Source: Neocallimastix lanati (nom. inval.) (lineage: Eukaryota; Neocallimastigomycota; Neocallimastigomycetes; Neocallimastigales; Neocallimastigaceae). Taken from it: 64,000 bases of DNA. Position 1 is the first letter of the stretch; every line of letters starts with the position of its first letter. The notes under the pieces were generated by a model. The model saw nothing but the letters and a program-made list of their open reading frames with translations, made no database searches and had not been told where the DNA came from. Of this stretch, positions 23,029 to 33,950 are shown piece by piece. Position numbers and translations under genes: made by a program. The DNA lies in contig JACVTC010000141.1 in NCBI GenBank assembly GCA_016946835.1, forward strand, positions 1-64,000. The letters run 5' to 3'.

Positions 23029-23438
23029 ATATTAAATATACAAATATGTTACTACACATATTTGTTTTATATCACCTCAAATGATTATTTCACCCAACCC
23101 TGATACTACTCTTTGAATTGAAGCATAAACCTTGATGATTGTAAAATTTCAAATTGCCAATGATTACACCCACTAGGGAGGAGTTAATGATTCCGTTCTT
23201 ATGCTCGTGGTCAATAGAGATATATGTAGGAACGTTAGGAATGCATCTCCATGCAGTGTGTAACGACGATTGAGAGCGGCGAGGCTGTTACAGTATGCCA
23301 ATAACTCATCACCTTACAGTTAATTAATAACTGTATGGCCATATGGGAGATGTGTACCCATTATGTGCAAGTCTATGTTTTATTACATTAATTAATTATT
23401 ATATAATAAATTATTAAAGATTTTATTAAATCTTTACA
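23029..23438 (-). repeat. LTR-like fragment between elements B and C1
   Basis: The minus strand reads TGTAAAGATTTAATAAAATC from 23,438, nearly the start of the LTR of element D (TGTAAAGATTTAATAAATC). Further in, a 7-bp stem-loop ACAGTTA/TAACTGT (23,316-23,334) stands where elements B and D have their U5 stem-loops. The middle (23,150-23,300) is GC-richer than anything nearby. It abuts the broken integrase of C1, so it probably inserted there. The other end was not found, perhaps because element B landed in it. Confidence 0.45.
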
Positions 23439-25275
23439 CAATATTTCTTTATTTTGGAATTGTTGTATTCTCTAGCATTATCGCTTTTAAAAAATTTTAT
23501 TATATTATCGTGATGGTTTTCTATATATTTGAGAAAATTTAATATTGTGTTTACTGTTTCAGATTTTTCTTTTAGTAGATATATACATGATTTGGGACTA
23601 AATTCATCAATAATTACTAGTATATATTTCATACCATCTATTGAGATTGGTTGAATTGGTCCTATCAAATCAGAGTGTATAACTTCTAATATAGTCGTAG
23701 CCATTGGAGTGGTTTTGCTGTGGGGTTTCCTTTTTAATTTTGAAATTTTACAATCTAGGCATTGTTCTGTGTTTACATTATGTAGATTTAAATATTTACT
23801 AATGTCTGGTTGGTAAAAATGCCCAACCGTCTATACGATAAACTTGTTTGTTGTTCAATAGAGGATATTGGTTTTAAATTTGTTGCTTTTATTATAACAA
23901 TATTAAATTGATCTGGAAATATGATGTCGATTATTTTATTGTTGTCGTTAATTAATGTTAATGATATTTTTTCGTTGATGTTGTTGATGCTTACATTGAT
24001 TCCAGATTTTGCTAATTTTATCCCACTAATTATGTTCTTATTGCTGTTTGCTGAATAATATACTTTATTTAAAGTAAATTTATGGTTATTTATTATTCCA
24101 TGATATGTTCCATATCCTTCAAAATGGCAGAGAGTATTATTTGCACATTTTATGGTAGTCTTATTTTCTGTGTAATCCTCCAGTATATTTTTATTATTTG
24201 TGATATGTTCGCTGGCCCCTGTGTCATAAGTCCAAGTTGTATAATTATCTTCATTTTGTGTTGATACTTCATCATGTTCCGGGTTGTTTATAGATGGACC
24301 AAACATCGTTTGTATCTCATCATAACACAGTGTTTATCGATTTTTATATTATTTATTGATTGTTTTTCTTTGTTCTTATTTGAGATTGTATTATTTAATT
24401 TCTTCTTAATGTTCTTGTTAAATATACAACTTTTGTTATTTCTGTTGGTTCCGCTTAGGTTAAAGAAACAGTCCTTTGCTAAATGTCCTTTTTTATTACA
24501 AATCAGGCAATATTTCCTCATCTTGTTTTTGAATTTTCTTTGTATCATATTTCTTTTCTTATTTTCTATATTATTGAGATCTGGTATATCTCGACTTGAA
24601 TGGATACTTTTTGTTTTTTTCTTTTCAAGATTAGAGTTATTAACTCTATCATTTTTGTATGTGAAGACAGTGAATTTGTCTTTTATTTCCTCGTAAAACT
24701 GTTCCGAAGTTAATTTTGAACTAACTATCACCTTGCTTTTAAGATCATTTGGTAATGCATCGTTCATGATTATGATCTTTTCTATATTAGTAAGTTTAGT
24801 AGGAGAGTCGTTCAATAATCTAACTAACTCCATTATTTCATTTGTGAAGTTCATTGTTTCTTGAACATCATTTGCGCGGATAGAATATAGCATTTTCATC
24901 CATATAAGGCAGAATTATCGTTTTTATATAATTTTTCTATTTTCTTCATTCTCTCATGAGCAGTTTTACAATCCTTTATATATATATTTATTTGATCACA
25001 GACGTTAATTAAGATAATTGTACAGGCCATTGCGTCTTCTGCTTCAAGGTTTTCACTGAAATCACTGTCTTCTGGAGATAAATTCCTATTGCTTGTAGGC
25101 TTTTTTAACATGTCATTCACATTATATGTGATATATTTTGTTAATTTTTTCGCCCTTAAGTTATCCATCATTATAGAATACCAGATTGGGAAATTATCTA
25201 TTCCCTGGAGTTTTTCTTTTTCGAATAAAATAAGTTCAGACATTTTAAGTTTTAAGAGACTTGAGAATCTTAATC
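23439..25275 (-). mobile_element. Ty1/Copia remnant C1 (gag, protease, start of integrase)
   Basis: Minus strand: a Copia gag start (MSELILFEKEKLQGIDNFPIW, near 25,180-25,243), a gag zinc knuckle (CLICNKKGHLAKDC near 24,500), a protease with WTYDTGASEHITNN near 24,200, and the first half of an integrase (LEVIHSDLIGPI near 23,680) that ends at the LTR-like fragment. RT and RNase H are missing. It is broken, with a few breaks in what remains. Its family differs from C2. Confidence 0.8.
25260..25275 (-). promoter_or_regulatory. Likely primer-binding site of Copia remnant C1
   Basis: The minus strand has GATTAAGATTCTCAAG directly after a CA that would end the LTR. Its complement, CTTGAGAATCTTAATC, again folds as an anticodon arm (stem TGAGA, loop ATCTTAA) whose anticodon would be CTT, lysine. 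It differs from C0 and C2 at a few positions, including loop position 32. Confidence 0.5.
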
Positions 25276-25492
25276 TGTAAAAAATATTTAAGTTTTATTA
25301 ATAAATTTATAATTTTATTAATTATATTATTTTTAATTGTTGTTTTAGTATTAACACAAATAAAGTTGTATTTATATAAAATTTTGTGGCTTGGCTTCAT
25401 TACTAATTATACATGAATATTCTTAGAATAAATGCATTACTAAATATTACAAATTATTATTAATTCAATCCAATATTTTAATTATTCTAACA
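25276..25492 (-). repeat. Possible 5' LTR of Copia remnant C1
   Basis: The stretch from TGTAAAAAAT (25,276) to TTCTAACA (25,492) has TG...CA ends and 217 bp, near the LTR lengths of C0 and C2, and lies next to the primer-like site. There is no partner copy, so the right end is a guess. Confidence 0.35.
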
Positions 25493-26130
25493 TATTTAAT
25501 GACTATATAAATATAAATATATATATAAAATAATAATAATATAATTAAAACGGGGAGAGTGCGTTTAAGAACCACACGTGATAAGATATAAGCCACATAT
25601 ATTTTGAGATGGCGTATTATATATAAATAAATAATTAAATAATAATTAAATAAATATTTTATTAAATAATAATTTTATAATTTAATACATATATGATAAT
25701 AAAAAATAAAAAAATAAAAAAATAAAAAAATAAAAAAAATAAAAAAATAAAAAAAATAAAAAAGATTAAAAAAATAAAATACAAAAAAAATAAAATAAAA
25801 TATTTTCATATTTATTTATATTTATAACTGTAATTTTTTATTATATAAATAAAATAGTATAAAAAAAAATATTATTAAATATTATTATTAAATAAATGAA
25901 TAAATTAATTTGATTTATGATATTAATTTATGTTTGAATAATAAAAACTATTTTATATTAGTTAAGGTTTGAATATTTCATTTTATATTAGCTTTTTTGA
26001 ATAAGTGCGCTTTTGGTATTTGATAATGTTATTTTAAATAATAAAAAGTTTTTAAAAAATGTTGAATAGTATTTTAAATTGTGTTAAATTATAAACAAAA
26101 AGAAATAATTTGGTTTTTTTTCGACATAAA

Positions 26131-26133
<3 letters not shown>
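25493..26133. other. AT-rich DNA between two Copia elements
   Basis: Includes a purine-rich motif ACGGGGAGAG followed by TG near 25,553-25,564 that could be a decayed polypurine tract/LTR junction. A long stretch of AAAAAAT units follows at 25,700-25,800. No gene seen. AAATA at 26,129-26,133 is the target duplication of element C2. Confidence 0.4.
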
Positions 26134-26176
<43 letters not shown>

Positions 26177-26376
26177 TTATTTAAGTTCTATTTTATTTAA
26201 TTATTAAATTATTATTTTATTTTATACTAATTACATGTATTAGTTTTTTACTACATCAATTACACAATAACTTCATATTAATATTATATGTATTAAGCCA
26301 CATACATACATACATACATAGATATTTAAATATATATAATATAAATTACTATACTATTTGAACTTTATTTTTAACA
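26134..26376 (-). repeat. 3' LTR of Copia C2
   Basis: Same sequence as 30,234-30,480 except at the T-rich outer end and about two further positions. It adjoins the polypurine tract at 26,377-26,391. Confidence 0.85.
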
Positions 26377-26399
26377 CTCCTCCTAAAGTTCAATTGTGA

Positions 26400-27720
26400 C
26401 TAACACTTCACCATAATAGAATCTCTAAATTTATTTAATAGATATGTATTAAGATACTTTGTAAAACCATCGGCTAGATTATCTTCAGACTTTATATATT
26501 TTAGTTTTATTTTATTTTCTTTAATAAGATCTCTTGTGTGGTGATATTTTATGTCTATGTGTCTAGATCTTGGGTTAATAGTTTCATTTTCGCAATTATA
26601 TATGGCAGCTTTATTATCTACATTTATTGTTATACAATTACAATTTAATTTTAATTCATTTAATACATTTTCATACCACAAGCAATGTCTAGCGCATTCA
26701 TTTATTCCATAATATTCACTTTCGGCAGAAGATACAGATACACAGTGTTGTAATTTTGAATACCATGAGGTAGGTCCTGAACCTATTTTAATTATATAAC
26801 CCGTAGTAGATTTTCTAGACTCTACATCTCCTCCGTAATCTGCATCTACATAAACATTTAATTTTAAGTTTCCTGAATACCTTAAACCAAAATTAGGTTT
26901 TCCCTTGAGGTATCTAAATATTTTGATGACATTATACCAATCTTCATAATTTGGATCTTTGGCTTTTCTGGAAGCTTTATTCACAGGAAATAAGATATCC
27001 GGTCTAGTACATATCGCGAGATATAATAAACTACCTATAGCTTGTTGGTATTTCGTGATATTGAATTTTCTTTTTCTTAATTCTTCATTTTCTTCTGGTA
27101 TCATATTTGAAGATATTTTATACTTATCTATATCAAATTTTCTTAATATATTCTCTAGATATTTATGTTGTTGCAATAGATAGCCGTCCTTTTCTTTTAT
27201 AAATTTAACGCCAATGATTGTATCCACAGGACCTATATCAGTTATGTTAAAATAATTTTTTAATAAATGTTTTGTTTTATATACTTCATGTTCATTACCT
27301 GTTAATAATATATCATCTACATAAACTGTAAGAAGACAAATAATTTTATTCCGATCATTCATTTTAACGTAAATGCATGGTTCACTTCGAAGTCTATTAA
27401 AACCAATATTTATAAGTTTTTCATTTAAAGTCTCGTTCCACAAACGACCAGACTGTTTCAAACCGTACAAGGCTTTATTTAGTTTCCAATAGCCATTTTT
27501 ATAATCTTCAGCACCTTCTGGAATTTCCATATAAACATCTTCGTTTAGTGTAGCGTTTAGGTAGGCTGATTTTATATCAATTTGATATATATTAAAGTTA
27601 TTTGCTGATGCAATAGCAGTTGCTATTCTCAAGGAGTCCTGTTTCAATGTGGGCGAGAACGTCTCATTATAATCAATGCCTTGTTTTTGTGTTATTATAG
27701 TCTTGGAGTAATACTGTACT
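26400..27720 (-). CDS. RT-RNase H part of Copia C2
   Basis: Copia-type RT with YNETFSP near 27,660, the LKQSGRLW motif near 27,445 and YVDDILLTG near 27,310; then RNase H with VDADYGGD near 26,840, SSAESEYYG near 26,720, and the HIDIKYHHTRD/LADGFTK motifs near 26,480-26,560. The polypurine tract and 3' LTR follow. The start given is approximate. Confidence 0.88.
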
Positions 27721-27749
27721 TTTGTTATTTTCATCGTATTCTTCCATAT

Positions 27750-30207
27750 TAACCTCAAAGTTATATATTTCTGGTCTTGTAGAAGGTGCGGAAATATTAC
27801 CAGGGATATCTTCGAAGAATTCAACTGTCCTTGAAAGGACTATTTTATTATTTATAGTATCATATATTATGTAGGCTGTTGGATTTTTATCATCATATCC
27901 TAAAAATATTCCAGGAAGGGAGGTTCCGTTGAATTTTCGCCTAAATTGTTTTGGGATATAAAAGTAAACTTGGCAACCAAATACTCTAAACTTTTCATAA
28001 TCGACCTTTTCTTGATATAATTCCTCAAAAGGCACTTTGTTGTTGTTACCATTATGTGGTAACCTATTATGAATGTAATTTGCTGTCCTTACAGCATCTT
28101 CCCAATATTTATGATTTAGCTTACCGTCTTTGAGCATGGCGGTGGCGTTATAAATGAGGGTTTCTTGAAAACGTTCGGCTCTTCCGTTTTGCTGTGGGTT
28201 GTAAGGTATTGAAAATTGTTGTTCAATACCATTTTCTTCACAAAATTTCCTAAAGTTATTATTTGTAAACTCAGTACCATTGTCGGTTCGTATATATTTA
28301 ATATTTTTGTTGAAAATGTTGGTGACTTTCTTATACCATTTTCTGAAAATATTGAACACTTCGGCTTTTGAGTTCATAAAAAAGACCCATCCGTACCTGG
28401 TATAATCATCTAATATACTTAAGAAATATTTATTTCCATATATGGAGCTATCTAGGGATGACACTGTATCCATATGTATAAGTTCAAACGGCTCTTTTGA
28501 TTTGTTTCTTGCTTTGTTATAAGGTTTATTTCTCATCTTGGACGCACATATTATACATTTATTTTGTATGTTTATATTATTTAATTTTTCCTTAATGTTA
28601 TCTATATAAAAGTGGCCAAGACGGCGGTGCCATAGCTCCATGTTTTCTGTGTTAAAAGCTTTTATAATATTGTCACATGTAATAGTCTTTTTGTTGTTGT
28701 CCCTATTATATTCTATTTTATTTTTGAAAGTCCATACTTTATATATTTTGGATTTATTAGATTTGGTAGTAAATATCCTTTTGCCTTCTTTGTTGTAAAT
28801 GGTAACTAAATTTTTATTATTAAAATTGTAAAATATTGTTTTATAACCTTCTTCACTTAAGTTGTCTATTGACAACAAACTTCTTTTGAATTTAGGGATA
28901 TATAATACATTTCGTAATGTAATTTCATTATTGTTAATATAGCCTACGTACGTACCTTTGTACGTAGCAGTAACTGTACCTCCGTCAGCGAATTGGATTA
29001 TTTCTTCACACCTTATCTTATCTATTAAACTTGATAATGCATTTGTCATGTGATAGGTGGCTCCGGAGTCAATTGTCCAACTGACTATATTACTTGGAAG
29101 CTTCGCTTTAGTTGACGGGGCAGTCACATAATAACTGAGGTTTTGTCTCGGCATGTTATTTTCTGCTTTAGTAGCGTCACGCCTCGGTCGAACGGAGTAT
29201 GAGGATTGGATATCTTCATCTGAATTGTAATCTTCGAGGCTTATTTGAGCATCAGCAAATTCGCAATACCCATCCTCTTTGTTTATACTTGCGTTGTTGG
29301 CTTTGATATTATTGTTCTTTTTTCTTTTGTTCTTCTCATTATGCCAACAGTCCCGTGCTATATGTCCTAACTTGTTACATATATAACATCTTTTTCTTCC
29401 TCTGTTGTTTCTTGGTGTGAATCTATTTTTCTTGGTCATTGAGTTAACGTTTATTACTGTATTATTCTTGTGGTTATTTTCTTTTTTAAGTTCCTTAAGA
29501 TATTTTAGCTTAGGGACCTTCTTTTTTAGACATTTGGTAACATCTTCCCATTTCCCATCGTGGTCCATTATGTTAACTTCCAATGTTATTTCATATGGAA
29601 GAGCGAGATAAAGATATTCAAATTTCTTCTCATCGCTGATTTCCATTTCAAGACTACTTAATTCATTGAAAATGTTGTTCATTTCTTCAATAAATAATGA
29701 AATATCATTTTCTTTGTTATATTTCATATTCTCTAACTTATTTTTTAATTCTAATTTCCTTTCTTCATTTGATCTAGTATTACTTGCTTTTAAAATGTTC
29801 CAAATTTGATAGGCACTAGATCTCTGAAAATCTAATTTAATTTTGATTTCATCTGATATGCTATTGTTTATCAGATGCTTAGCTAAAGAATCTAGCTTTA
29901 TCATTTCTTTTGTGACGTCTTTTTCATAATATAGGTCATCACAACCTCTAACCTTTTTATATTTCTTTAGATTTTCTTTAGCTATTTTGTTTTTCTTTAT
30001 AACTTTTACCTTTTCTTCGTAAACATAGTCATCAACATCATTAATAACTAATAAAAGATCCATATCCGTTAACCATAGTCTGTAGTTATTTGATGTTAAT
30101 AGGTGTTTTGTAGTAGTTGGTTTATTTGCTATGTTTACTGTATTTATTTGGTTTAATGTATTTACTGTTTCTTCAACAGTATTCGTTATATTCCTTTTTT
30201 CACTCAT
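27750..30207 (-). CDS. gag-protease-integrase part of Copia C2
   Basis: Starts MSEKRNITNTVEE. Gag contains a UBN2-like domain, then a CCHC knuckle (CYICNKLGHIARDC near 29,380). The protease has WTIDSGATYHM near 29,060. The integrase has the H2C2 pattern HRRLGHF...CIICASK near 28,560-28,650, and a DDE core with IHMDTVSS near 28,470, RTDNGTEF near 28,290 and NPQQNGRAERFQ near 28,190. The end given is approximate. Confidence 0.88.
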
Positions 30208-30215
30208 TACTGCTA

Positions 30216-30231
30216 ATGAGACTCTTAATCT
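30216..30231 (-). promoter_or_regulatory. Primer-binding site of Copia C2, complementary to tRNA-Lys(CUU)
   Basis: The minus strand carries AGATTAAGAGTCTCAT two bases after the LTR, identical over 16 nt to the site of C0. Its complement matches the anticodon arm of tRNA-Lys(CUU), about positions 26-41. The tRNA would pair with its 3' end toward the LTR, as required for a primer made by a cut in the anticodon arm. Confidence 0.72.
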
Positions 30232-30233
30232 TT

Positions 30234-30480
30234 TGTTTTTTATTTTTTTATTTTATTTTATTTTTATTTTTTTTTTTATTTATTTAAGTTCTATTTTATT
30301 TAATTATTAAATTATTATTTTATTTTATACTAATTACATGTATTAGTTTTTTACTACATCAATTACACAATAACTTCATATTAATATTATATGTATTAAG
30401 CCACATACATACATACATACATAGAGATTTAAATATATATAATATAAATTAACTATACTATTTGAACTTTATTTTTAACA
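30234..30480 (-). repeat. 5' LTR of Copia C2
   Basis: Minus-strand start TGTTAAAAATAAAGTTC at 30,480 and end CA at 30,234. It contains (CATA)n and T-rich blocks. The copy at 26,134-26,376 matches with a G/T difference and a 1-bp indel in the non-T-rich part. Confidence 0.88.
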
Positions 30481-30724
30481 AAATATTATATATATTATAA
30501 TTTTATATTCCAAATTACAAAAAAATTTTATTTATTTATTTTATTTTAATTATTATTATTAATTTTTTTTTTTTTTAAACTTTAAATTTTATTATTATAG
30601 AAAATATAAAATATAAAAAAAAAGTAGAAATTATATATAATTTTATAATAATAAGTTTAAAAAAAATTTTTTTTTAATACTAAAATTTATATAGCATAGT
30701 TCATAAATATATTTGTTTATTAAA

Positions 30725-31682
30725 ATGTCAAGTAAAGCCAGAGGTATATCATTTCTTTAATAATATTGAAAATAATAAATAAACACTTTAATATTTAAGA
30801 AATTCATTTATATATGATTTTTATTGAATTTTACTATTATTAATAATCATTTATAGAACAATTTATAAATAAATTAAAGAACTCAATTGAAGATGATAAT
30901 GAAGATATAATAGGAGAAGGATATTATGAATGGAAAATTGATGATTGGAAAGGATTAAGAATATTTCAAGTAAGTCCAACTTTTACAATTGGTGATTATA
31001 AATGGTAAACTCAATTATTTGATTATAGTAATAATTTATTTTTTTTTATTTTTTTTATTTTTTTTATTTTTTTTTTTTTTTAATATTGATATATTATTAT
31101 TATATAATATAATAATATATATATATAAAAGATATTTTAAAAAAAAAAATTCTTTTATTGAAATTTAATTTCATTTATTTATTAATTTAAGGAGAATGGC
31201 ATTGTTACCTACTGGATATACAGACGGACATGACGAGTTCGTATCTCTATATTTAGGAAATTATGACGTTGAAAACGATGAATCGCTAAATATATATTCA
31301 AATTATGTGTTTGTAATAAGAAATTATACGGATTATTCTTGTTTTAAATATGAAAGTAATTATTTGATATTAAATCAAATTATAGTAAATGTTTCTTGAT
31401 ATTTGCATTATTATTATTATTAAAATTTTTTTATTTTTTTACATTATTATTATTATTATTAAAATCTTTTTATTTTTTAATTCTGTTATATTGATTATAT
31501 GAAATATATTAGAAACTACTAACACAGTTCTGTTTGATATAAACCACTCTGAACATCATTTTCCTAAATTTATAAGAAAAAATAATTTATCAACAATAAT
31601 TAAAAAAACTAATAAACCTATAATGGAAGATAATAAAGTTGTTATTGGTGTATATGTTCGTATTTATTATGAAAATAATTAA
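30725..31682 (+). CDS. MATH-domain protein, four exons, 166 aa
   Basis: Gene model: exons 30,725-30,743, 30,857-31,004, 31,192-31,355 and 31,513-31,682. All three introns have GT...AG ends (113, 187 and 157 bp), and the exons sum to 501 nt in one frame ending TAA. The protein begins MSSKAREQF and shows the MATH (meprin/TRAF homology) signature: YYEWKIDDWKGLR, SPTFTIGDYKWRMALLPTGY, FVSLYLGNYD, the HHFPKFIRKNNL segment, and a final VVIGVYVRIYYEN. MATH domains bind peptides in TRAFs, USP7 and BTB adaptors; here the domain fills the whole protein, with no ubiquitin-linked partner domain. No signal peptide or membrane segment. It is the only intron-bearing host gene I found, caught between a Copia element and LINE debris. 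Splicing is predicted, not proven. Confidence 0.8.
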
Positions 31683-31707
31683 TTTATGAATTGCTTTCAT
31701 TCAACAA

Positions 31708-31850
<143 letters not shown>

Positions 31851-31859
31851 TAAAAATAC

Positions 31860-32005
31860 TAAAAATAATAAATTGTTTTATAACATATATATACAAAATT
31901 CAAAATTAAATAATATATCTTAATAAATTTTTAATAATATATATAAATAAAATATGAAAAATATAATAATGTTAATTAGTTATTATTATTATTACTACTA
32001 CTATT

Positions 32006-32066
<61 letters not shown>

Positions 32067-33070
32067 TAATATTAAATAATATAAAAGTTAATTCATTTTT
32101 AAACAGATATTTAAAGGTCATTAATCAAATATATGATTAATAATATTATTTTTTTAAATTTAATTATTATTAAAAATCATTAATATATAGTAAATGTATA
32201 TTACGAATTTGAAAATAATACTGTCATTATAACAAAATAATAATAAGTAATATATATATAACATATATATAATATTATTTATTATAATATGAAAAGTTAT
32301 AGATAATACTTTTAAGATAATAAGTATTTAAAAAAACATTCATCAAATAAATAATTAGTTTATTTTAATTTATCATAATAAATTTTAATAAATATTTTTT
32401 TATATTAATATATATATATATATTATAAAACCCCTGTTTAAAGAATTCTTTTAAAATTGAAATAAAAAATATCATATTAAATTATATTAGTATAAATTTA
32501 TAAATAAAGGATTAACATAATTTACATTTGATAATTGAATTAATATGTAATATTAAACAAAACAATCTGACATTTACTCATTATGATAATAATTTAAAAA
32601 TTATAAAAACTTTAATTTTATCATAATTAATAAAAAATTTAATTTTTAATATAAATAATAAACTAAAACTATTAATAAGTATTATAAAAATAAATAAATA
32701 AATAAATTAATAAATAAATAAATAAATAACAATAATCATGAAATTTTATATTAATGTAAAGAAAAAAAAATTACATTAGGAGTTTTAAGAACGAAAGTAC
32801 ATCTAATCAAAGATAATCCCTCATGAATTAAGGTTATTATTTCGAATTTGCATTAGATTTTTTTTTTTTACTTTATCGTTTCAATTATAAGTTCTTGGCA
32901 ATAGAGTTCCTAAAATTTAATATTATTCTGAGAATCTTAACTCTAAAATGATGAATGTTTTCAACAATTTTTTAATAATAATAATAATAATTGAAAAATT
33001 AATAAATATCTAGAGATTGAATAAATTGTATAAATTTATCATGTTTATGTCATAAAAATATTCAATATGA
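31860..33070. other. AT-rich DNA without a recognisable gene
   Basis: Contains the second AAT run (32,009-32,064), TA-rich blocks near 32,250 and 32,410, and (AAAT)n near 32,690-32,730. I translated several less AT-rich stretches (for example 32,770-32,960) and recognised nothing. Confidence 0.5.
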
Positions 33071-33200
33071 AAACTTTTTTTTTTTTTTTTTTTTTTTTTA
33101 AACTAGGAAGAAAATACACTTCCATTACTTTATTTATTATTTATTAAATATATAAATATATTAGTAATATAAAAAAATGGAAAAAAAATTTATTATAAAT
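33071..33200 (-). mobile_element. LINE 3' end with poly(A) tail
   Basis: The minus strand ends AATAAAGTAATGGAAGTGTATTTTCTTCCTAGTTT followed by about 29 A (T on the plus strand, 33,071-33,099). The same end, with TTCCTAGTCT or TTCCTGTCT before the A-run, is seen at 46,329 and at 60,650-60,662. This is the tail of one of the two LINE subfamilies here. How far it reaches to the right is unclear. Confidence 0.6.
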
Positions 33201-33950
33201 ATATTATAAATCATGTAATAAATATAACAATAATTTAAATAAAAAAAATATATATATATTTAAAAATTAAATTTTATAAAAAATAAGCTTTATTAGAATA
33301 TTTGTTTAAGAAAAAACAGAAATTGAATATACTTTTATGTTTAATGAATTTAAAGGAGCAGCATAGATTAAATTAAAGAAATATAATGAAAACATAATTA
33401 AAATTTAATAGAAAATTTGGTATTTTGATGTGAATTAAAATAATTTCTACTAAGCTTTAAAAAAAAAAATTGATAAAATAAAATAAAAAAAAATAACATT
33501 CATAAAGTTGAAAGTATGTTATATATATATTAATCCAAAAGAAATCATACCAAATTCAATTTCTATAGACTTATTGGTGTTGAGTAGGATTATTATTATT
33601 TATGTTTAATGAAAATGAAAGACAATTAATAAAATTACTTCTTTGTTATATAGGTTCAATATTAATTTTTCTTATGATGAATTTTTTACTATATCAGTCA
33701 AAATGTAAATCAAGAAGGGTATTAATTCTTGGCATGAATTTAGTTAGATAATCCGCTTAGAATTTTATTTAATGTTTTTGTCCCTCAGTATTAAATTGTA
33801 GCAAATCTAAAACCTAAATTCTATTTCACCAAGAAAATAACATTTAAATATTTCATTAATTTGTTTTTCACGATTTAAAGTTATTTAAAAATGAATAAAA
33901 GATAATTTTCTTATATTTAATTCCAAACAAAAATAAAAAGATCATTGATG
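33201..33950. other. AT-rich DNA, possibly decayed LINE or host sequence
   Basis: No supported gene. Some stretches (33,330-33,370 and 33,600-33,740, plus strand) give short open frames such as MFNENERQLIKLL, but I cannot assign them. The right part may be the decayed C-terminal region of the LINE that follows. Confidence 0.3.

Larger units (their letters stand above)
26134..30480 (-). mobile_element. Ty1/Copia element C2, nearly complete
   Basis: Minus-strand Copia element bounded by LTRs 30,234-30,480 (5', 247 bp) and 26,134-26,376 (3', 243 bp) and by the target duplication AAATA (26,129-26,133 and 30,481-30,485). Outside a T-rich end, the LTRs differ at about two positions, so it is young. 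Parts in order: primer site, gag with CCHC, protease, integrase, RT, RNase H, polypurine tract GAACTTTAGGAGGAG. Integrase before RT is the diagnostic Copia order. It looks nearly whole (about one break). The outer end of the 3' LTR is a run of about 40 T, possibly a sequencing or slippage effect. Confidence 0.92.

Noticed and set aside
24082-24696. Plus-strand frames of 60 and 140 codons
   Set aside because: Antisense of the gag and protease of Copia remnant C1.
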